Below are positions 59,718 through 64,000 of a DNA stretch of 64,000 bases, in pieces; position 1 is the stretch's first letter, and the number at the start of each line of letters is the position of its first letter. The stretch is taken from contig CASEVE010000005.1 in assembly GCA_949291295.1 (NCBI GenBank), positions 1 to 64,000 of the forward strand, given 5' to 3'. A program made the position numbers and the translations under genes. The notes under the pieces were generated by a model. The model made no database searches, was not told where the DNA came from, and saw nothing but the letters and a program-made list of their open reading frames with translations. Source of the DNA: an uncultured Olsenella sp. GTDB taxonomy: Bacteria > Actinomycetota > Coriobacteriia > Coriobacteriales > Atopobiaceae.

Positions 59718-60677
59718 TCACTTCGAGCAGATACGTGCGATGAGCCTCACCATCACGGTATCGGCGTCATCGCCGCTCTTGAGCGCGCGCTCGGCAGAGG
59801 CACACGCACCGAGAAGATCATCAAGCTCGCCGTCCGAAAAGGCTCTTGCCCAACGAACGTGGTTTCTCACCTGCCAGTCCTGCTTCTTGAGCTCCGAGGC
59901 AAGCGCGTGGGCCTGGCCGCGCGCGTCGAGGGAGCGGGCGCAGACAAGCTCGCGGAGTCGTCCCACGATGAGCGAGAGCAGGCCAAGTTCGGATCCGTCG
60001 AGCAGATGGTACAGCGCAAGTGCGCGATGGGCGTCGCGCCCGGAGAGCCTGTCCAGAAACTCCCACGGCTTGACCTCGGCCACGCGCGCGACGTTCTTCT
60101 CGACAAAGGGCCGCGTGATGGTCCCGACGCCCCCGAGAAGCGCCGCGAGCGTGGCAATCTGCGTATCGAGCATCGTCGTGGACTCCCCCACGCGCGCCAC
60201 GAGCTCCACCGCGGCGTCCTGTGCGATCGACACACCATGGGCCTGTGCGAGTTTCTGCACGTAAGGCGGCAGGTCGCGCCCCTTCTTAGCTGCGCACTCG
60301 ATCACCGACTTGGAACCGATCTTTGCCACAGCCTTGTAGAGGCGCGTCGTCTTGGCAAGCGTCCCGGCAACGAGGGCGAGCGTGCAGCTCTCGTTGGGGT
60401 TGGCAAGGTACGTGACAAGCGCCTCGGAGACGGCCCTGGGCAGCTTCTCGGCGTTCTCAATGACCACCACGCGGCGCTCGCCTCCCATGGGGAGGGTATT
60501 CAGCGACGCGAGCACGCCAACGGGCTCAAGATCTCCCGAGGCAACGAGCTCCTCGAGGTTAAACGCCGAGAAGGGCCCGTCCACACGCGCCTTGAGGCGA
60601 GTGACGGCCTGTTTGCGCTTGAGCTCGTCCGGGCCCACGATGAGATAGGCTGGGAGCAGCGCGGGCTTGTCAGCCAT
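59718..60677 (-). CDS. holA: DNA polymerase III subunit delta
   Basis: HolA opens the beta clamp as part of the clamp loader. The 319-residue protein has the family layout: N-terminal AAA+-like domain (LPAYLIVGPDELKRKQAVTRL near 9-29), a VVVIENAEKLP strand near 69 and a C-terminal helical collar. A Walker A motif is absent, as normal for delta. The start at 60677 has AAAGGAGTC upstream. comEA-comEC-holA is a common Gram-positive order; here a toxin-antitoxin pair separates comEC from holA. Confidence 0.9.
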   Translation of the reverse strand: MADKPALLPAYLIVGPDELKRKQAVTRLKARVDGPFSAFNLEELVASGDLEPVGVLASLNTLPMGGERRVVVIENAEKLPRAVSEALVTYLANPNESCTLALVAGTLAKTTRLYKAVAKIGSKSVIECAAKKGRDLPPYVQKLAQAHGVSIAQDAAVELVARVGESTTMLDTQIATLAALLGGVGTITRPFVEKNVARVAEVKPWEFLDRLSGRDAHRALALYHLLDGSELGLLSLIVGRLRELVCARSLDARGQAHALASELKKQDWQVRNHVRWARAFSDGELDDLLGACASAERALKSGDDADTVMVRLIARICSK

Positions 60678-60707
60678 GTGACTCCTTTCTGGCAGCCTAG
60701 CGGAGAA

Positions 60708-60738
60708 TGTGACAATTCAACCTGTCCCAATTGTCACA
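60708..60738. repeat. Hairpin with AACCTGTCCC loop, possible end of the toxin transcript
   Basis: TGTGACAATT (60708-60717) pairs perfectly with AATTGTCACA (60729-60738) around CAACCTGTCCC. It lies just after the toxin stop on the minus strand, and before holA. The loop shares AACCTGTCCC with the 6083-6184 element, so it may belong to the same or a related repeat family. On the minus strand a short TTCTCC tract follows, so it could also be a terminator. Confidence 0.65.
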
Positions 60739-60742
60739 CACG

Positions 60743-61048
60743 TTAGAGCAGGCGTGCGTAGTCTTGCCGAACGTGAAAGATGCGCGCAATCTCAACGGAG
60801 TGCCCGTCAAATCGATAGAGCAGCACGTAGCTGAGAAAGCCTGCCTTTCGATACCCCTCCTGAAGGGCACGCCCCTCCGTCGAACAGGGGTACATCTGCG
60901 GCGTGCACGAGAGGTTTCCCACAACGTTGTCGAGAGCCGTGAGGAAGCGAGCCGCGGCGCCACGGTTGCCGAGCGTTACCAGGAGGTAAGAGGCGATCTG
61001 GTCCTTGTCCCGTTCAGCAGCTCGCGCAAAGATGACGTCATAGGCCAT
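60743..61048 (-). CDS. RelE/ParE-superfamily toxin
   Basis: The 101-residue product resembles RelE/ParE toxins: AYDVIFARAAERDKDQIASYL near 2-22 is the N-terminal helix pair, and a C-terminal YVLLYRFDGHSVEIARIFHVRQD forms the beta sheet. In RelE-type toxins basic residues in this sheet cut mRNA on the ribosome; in ParE-type ones the target is gyrase. Sequence by eye cannot separate the two. The ATG at 61048 lies 11 bases inside the upstream antitoxin gene, the usual overlap for such pairs. The longer frame to 61198 is rejected. Confidence 0.85.
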   Translation of the reverse strand: MAYDVIFARAAERDKDQIASYLLVTLGNRGAAARFLTALDNVVGNLSCTPQMYPCSTEGRALQEGYRKAGFLSYVLLYRFDGHSVEIARIFHVRQDYARLL

Positions 61049-61307
61049 AGCGATCACGTGTCCTCTGGATGGACTCGCGCGCGTCAACCACGCGACCAGC
61101 CTGGAAGTCTTCCTCCGCCTCGTCGAGAAGGCGATAGAGCTCGGCGCGGGCGCACTCCATGCGCATCGCGTCAAGAAGCTCGATGGACATCGCCGCAAAG
61201 GCCTCGCGCCCGTTGCGCGTCACAATGACGGGCTCAGGGGACTCCTCGACGATTCGCGCAAACTCGGTGGTGTTCTTGATCTCCTTGATGGGTATGCACC
61301 TCGGCAT
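61038..61307 (-). CDS. Phd/YefM-type antitoxin
   Basis: The 89-residue protein has the Phd/YefM fold signature: IKEIKNTTEFARIVEESPEP followed by VIVTRNGREAFAAMSIELLD (residues 7-46), which binds DNA and represses the operon, and a charged C-terminal half that should neutralise the toxin. The start at 61307 follows AAAGGGGGTGTG. Its end overlaps the toxin start by eleven bases, so the two are made in a fixed ratio. The pair lies between comEC and holA, where such an insertion is unusual. Confidence 0.88.
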   Translation of the reverse strand: MPRCIPIKEIKNTTEFARIVEESPEPVIVTRNGREAFAAMSIELLDAMRMECARAELYRLLDEAEEDFQAGRVVDARESIQRTRDRYGL

Positions 61308-61351
61308 TTCACACCCCCTTTGGGCCATAATCATGGCCCCTAGTGTAGCAC

Positions 61352-63688
61352 TCATGACCCCTCCTTCCTCTGACAGGTCACGATGGGTCCGTCGGCACCT
61401 GGCGCCACCGTGACGTCACCCACATCCTTGGTGCATAGAACCACCGACCTCACGTCCTCGAGCATCTCGACGCACATCGGATCGGGGTGCCCGTACGAGT
61501 TGCCCTCCCCGGCGCTCGCCACGCTCACCTCGGGCATCAGCGCCCGTGCGATCTCCGGCGTGACCGAGACCTCCGACCCATGGTGCCCAACCTTGAGAAA
61601 GTCAATGTCACCCACGTCTCCACGCTCAAGCGCGGCACCGGTCTCCTCCCGCTCCGCATCGGCGGCGAGAAGCCCCGTGAGGGTCCTTCTCCCATCGGTG
61701 AACGTGAGGGAGAGTTCGAGCGACCCCTCGTTACCCTCCCCTCCCGAAGGCTCCAACGGGGAGACCGCCCTCAGGTCAAAGCGCCCCACGGACAGGGTGT
61801 CTCCGTAGCAAAGCTCCTCAAAGCGCGTGCCATCGGCAATCAACGACGTGTCGGTACCCTCCGGAACAACGACCATGCCCACGCTCGCGACGCCCAGAAC
61901 GTCCTCGAGGCCGCCCGCGTGGTCGGCATGAAGGTGCGTGAGAACCACGGCGTCTAGGTGAAAGACGTGGTTTCTTGCCAGCGCCTCAACAACGGAGCTA
62001 TTGGGGCCTGTGTCAACGAGAGCGGAGGACGCCCCGTCCGTGATGAGAATCGCGTCCCCCTGACCCACGTCGAGCACGCGCACGCACGCCGGGGCAAAGT
62101 AGCGCCATCGCGCAACGTGCAGCACGATAAGAAGGGCACCGATGCCAAGAGCACTGAGTACGGCGCGACGAGAGACGCGCGGCCACCACAGCAACAAGAC
62201 GACAAGAGACGCTCCAAGCACCATGAGCGCCACGCCCTCATCCACGCTCACCGCGACGCAGGCAAGCGGGAGCTCGGCCATCACCCTCATAACAAGCATG
62301 AGCAGGCCTCCAACCGCGTCGCAGCCAAGAAGTGATATCCCCTGCACCGCCGGTAACCCCTGTAGCATTGCAGCGACAAGGCCCAGGGCAAGGAGCACCG
62401 AGAAGAGCGGTGCGAGCACCACGTTGGCAAGGGGTGCCACCAGTGAGAGCTGTGAGAACGTCGCGCAGGTGAGAGGCGATGAGACCGCTTGAGAGACAAG
62501 CGTGAGCGAGAGCGCCTCCTGCGCGTCGCCTAGAGCACGTGCAAGGAGACCGAAGACCTTGCTGCCACGTGACGGGAATCCGACGAACGTGCAGGTTCGA
62601 ACAACGTAGCGCGCGTAGGACCCAAGCACGCATATGCCACACACGCACACAACGGAGAGCAGATACCCAAGCTGTCCCGTCACGCCGGGACTCAGGAGCG
62701 CCATGACAAGGGCGACGGCGCTCACAGAAGAGAGCGGATGCGCACGGCGCCCGGCAAGGCGCGAGAGCTCGGCCACAAGCGACATGGCCCAAGAGCGTAC
62801 CGCCGAGGACGGAGCACCACAAAAGACGACAAAGGCCCCCGTAAGTACGAGAAGCGCCATGGCACGAAACGGTGGAGGGAGGCGCGTGCGCTCGAGAAGG
62901 CCGCTTGCAAGCGCGGCGATAAGCACGAGGTGGCCTCCAGAGACCGCAACGAGATGAGATACCCCGCACGCCGCAAAGACATCGCTCAGGCCGCGCCGCG
63001 CCATGGAGACGGTCGATCCGCAGATGGTGCCCGCGAGCAGGGCCCGGGCGTCCGAGGACTCTGAATCAAGACGCTCGAGCACCGCCTCGCGAAGCGATAG
63101 CACCACGCCCCACGCCCCGTCCGCAACGCGCCGCTCAAGGACGCTCACCACGCGCACCGTGCCCGCTAGTCCCTGCGCGCGCGAACTTGAACCCCACTCG
63201 TTCTTCTCGTTTGGGGAATAGCGCCCCACGCAGCGAAGCGTCGTCCCCATCTGATGACACTCGTCCGAGACGAGCCAGACGCGCCCAAACCTGCGACCGT
63301 CCCTAAACGCGCACGCCCGACCCCGCCAACCATACACACCTTCGCTCATGTCCCCCTCGAGGAGAAACTCCCACGAGGAGACAGGCGAGGATCTCAAGGC
63401 ATGCTCAAGAAAACCCTGTCGGGAAAGCTCGAACGAACACACCATGAGTGAGCACGCGAGACTCGCAATAACCGAAAGAACGCCAACAAGCGTCTCAAGC
63501 CACCCGAGCGCGCGTGACACGAGAAGCAAGAGCGCCGCAAGCATGCCCAGAACACAGGACCCAACAAGCGGTACGATGGGGTCTGGGCCTGCGGCAAGCG
63601 TGGCACGAATGCAGCCCAGCGCAGCAAGTAGTGCCCAAAAGAGTGCGGGCAGCATCGGCCTCGGCGGACGCTCAGCCACTCTAGACAC
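61352..63688 (-). CDS. comEC: Competence DNA-uptake channel ComEC/Rec2
   Basis: ComEC forms the inner-membrane channel for single-stranded DNA in natural transformation. The 778 residues have an N-terminal DUF4131-like part (about 1-180), the competence domain with many membrane helices (near 210-500, including GVSHLVAVSGGHLVLIAAL), and a C-terminal metallo-beta-lactamase domain with VLDVGQGDAILITDG near 540 and LTHLHADHAGGLED near 585. All three parts are complete with no break seen. It overlaps comEA by eight bases. No other competence genes (pilus, dprA) are in the window except recA. Confidence 0.92.
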   Translation of the reverse strand: MSRVAERPPRPMLPALFWALLAALGCIRATLAAGPDPIVPLVGSCVLGMLAALLLLVSRALGWLETLVGVLSVIASLACSLMVCSFELSRQGFLEHALRSSPVSSWEFLLEGDMSEGVYGWRGRACAFRDGRRFGRVWLVSDECHQMGTTLRCVGRYSPNEKNEWGSSSRAQGLAGTVRVVSVLERRVADGAWGVVLSLREAVLERLDSESSDARALLAGTICGSTVSMARRGLSDVFAACGVSHLVAVSGGHLVLIAALASGLLERTRLPPPFRAMALLVLTGAFVVFCGAPSSAVRSWAMSLVAELSRLAGRRAHPLSSVSAVALVMALLSPGVTGQLGYLLSVVCVCGICVLGSYARYVVRTCTFVGFPSRGSKVFGLLARALGDAQEALSLTLVSQAVSSPLTCATFSQLSLVAPLANVVLAPLFSVLLALGLVAAMLQGLPAVQGISLLGCDAVGGLLMLVMRVMAELPLACVAVSVDEGVALMVLGASLVVLLLWWPRVSRRAVLSALGIGALLIVLHVARWRYFAPACVRVLDVGQGDAILITDGASSALVDTGPNSSVVEALARNHVFHLDAVVLTHLHADHAGGLEDVLGVASVGMVVVPEGTDTSLIADGTRFEELCYGDTLSVGRFDLRAVSPLEPSGGEGNEGSLELSLTFTDGRRTLTGLLAADAEREETGAALERGDVGDIDFLKVGHHGSEVSVTPEIARALMPEVSVASAGEGNSYGHPDPMCVEMLEDVRSVVLCTKDVGDVTVAPGADGPIVTCQRKEGS

Positions 63689-64000
63689 AAATCATCGCCT
63701 CGAGCTTGGCAAACTTCTTCTCCCCAATGCCAGAGACGCGCATGAGGTCCTCCGGCGTGGCAAAGGGACCGTTTGCCTCCCTGTCCTCGACGATGGCGCG
63801 TGCCGTGGACTCCCCCACCCCGGGCAGCTCATCGAGCTCCGCCACATCAGCCGTGTTGATGTTGACGAGAGCCGCATCAGATGCGCCCAGGCCAGCCTCA
63901 TCGGCAGGTGGTGTCGTCACCAGCTCGCCAACGGCAGGCACATGGATCTTCTCGCCATCTGTGAGCTCAGCGGCAAGGTTGATCGCCGTGGTATCGGCAT
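63681..64000 (-). CDS. comEA: Competence protein ComEA (5' end outside the window)
   Basis: This open frame runs off the right edge. The C-terminal part holds two helix-hairpin-helix motifs (INTADVAELDELPGVGESTA and a following GIGEKKFAKLE), the dsDNA-binding domain of ComEA. Upstream of the last GTG-type start the frame continues as LAAELTDGEKIHVPAVGE and further, which is the end of an SLBB domain, so that GTG is not the true start. The N-terminal membrane anchor must lie outside. It overlaps comEC by eight bases. Confidence 0.9.
   Translation of the reverse strand, partial: ADTTAINLAAELTDGEKIHVPAVGELVTTPPADEAGLGASDAALVNINTADVAELDELPGVGESTARAIVEDREANGPFATPEDLMRVSGIGEKKFAKLEAMICV

Overview
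The window is one contiguous, GC-rich, gene-dense bacterial chromosome segment. It is most likely from the class Coriobacteriia (Actinobacteria), perhaps an Olsenella/Atopobium-like genus; this is inferred from gene content and order, not from a marker-gene search. Actinobacterial features are a PgsA-FHA(GarA-like)-MerR(FtsR-like) block and a lexA / LysM protein / nrdR block. Low-GC Gram-positive features are RNase Y, RNase J, SpoVS, and the pgsA-cinA-recA-recX-rny and phoH-ybeY-dgkA-era-recO orders. That mixture is typical of Coriobacteriia. Many start codons are GTG or TTG, and tandem genes often overlap by 1 to 11 bases.

Layout. 1-2.7 kb: endonuclease IV and an ABC-F ATPase. 2.7-8.5 kb: a small accessory, partly decayed region with a broken LPXTG-type surface protein, a flavodoxin, an MGMT-family protein, an isochorismatase-like hydrolase, a DUF3737 beta-helix protein, a frameshifted NlpC/P60 protein and copies of a dispersed repeat. 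8.6-15 kb: tRNA-Pro(GGG), serC-serA, a phosphatidyltransferase, a GcvT-like protein, RidA, the FHA and MerR proteins, and apt. 15-18.3 kb: a secreted NlpC/P60 hydrolase, a CLC transporter and a 49-residue membrane protein. 18.4-23.6 kb (minus): trxB, two nucleobase permeases, dut, nrdR and a LysM protein divergent from lexA. 25.2-33.9 kb (minus): hflX-miaA-miaB-spoVS, a GHKL ATPase-rny, and recX-recA. 34.1-45.8 kb (minus): cinA-pgsA-rimO-yajQ-rodZ-like-ftsK-rnj, then pnp and rpsO. 46.1-54.9 kb (minus): a class I amidotransferase, recO-era-dgkA-ybeY-phoH, mtaB-dnaJ, a membrane-linked DnaJ paralogue and dCMP deaminase. 55-59 kb (minus): hemW-dusB-lepA, divergent from rpsT. 59.7-64 kb (minus): holA, a RelE/Phd-type toxin-antitoxin pair, comEC and a comEA cut by the window edge.

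How the genes fit together. The SOS circuit is unusually readable: LexA-box-like sites lie over the lexA promoter, in the recA promoter spacer and before the LysM (YneA/ChiZ-like) gene. RNA metabolism (RNase Y, RNase J, PNPase, YbeY, Era, RpsO, RpsT), tRNA modification (MiaA, MiaB, MtaB, DusB) and DNA repair/recombination (Nfo, RecA, RecX, RecO, LexA) dominate. Most of the window is ordinary core genome. The unexplained structure is in the intergenic spaces: at least two families of short dispersed inverted-repeat elements, a 29-bp-stem hairpin after pnp, and three secreted-protein or small-ORF reading frames that each lack one base. I found no CRISPR array, prophage, transposase or rRNA operon, and no clearly undescribed multi-gene system. 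The best candidates for something new are the membrane-linked DnaJ and the 116-bp GTGGGCAC element.
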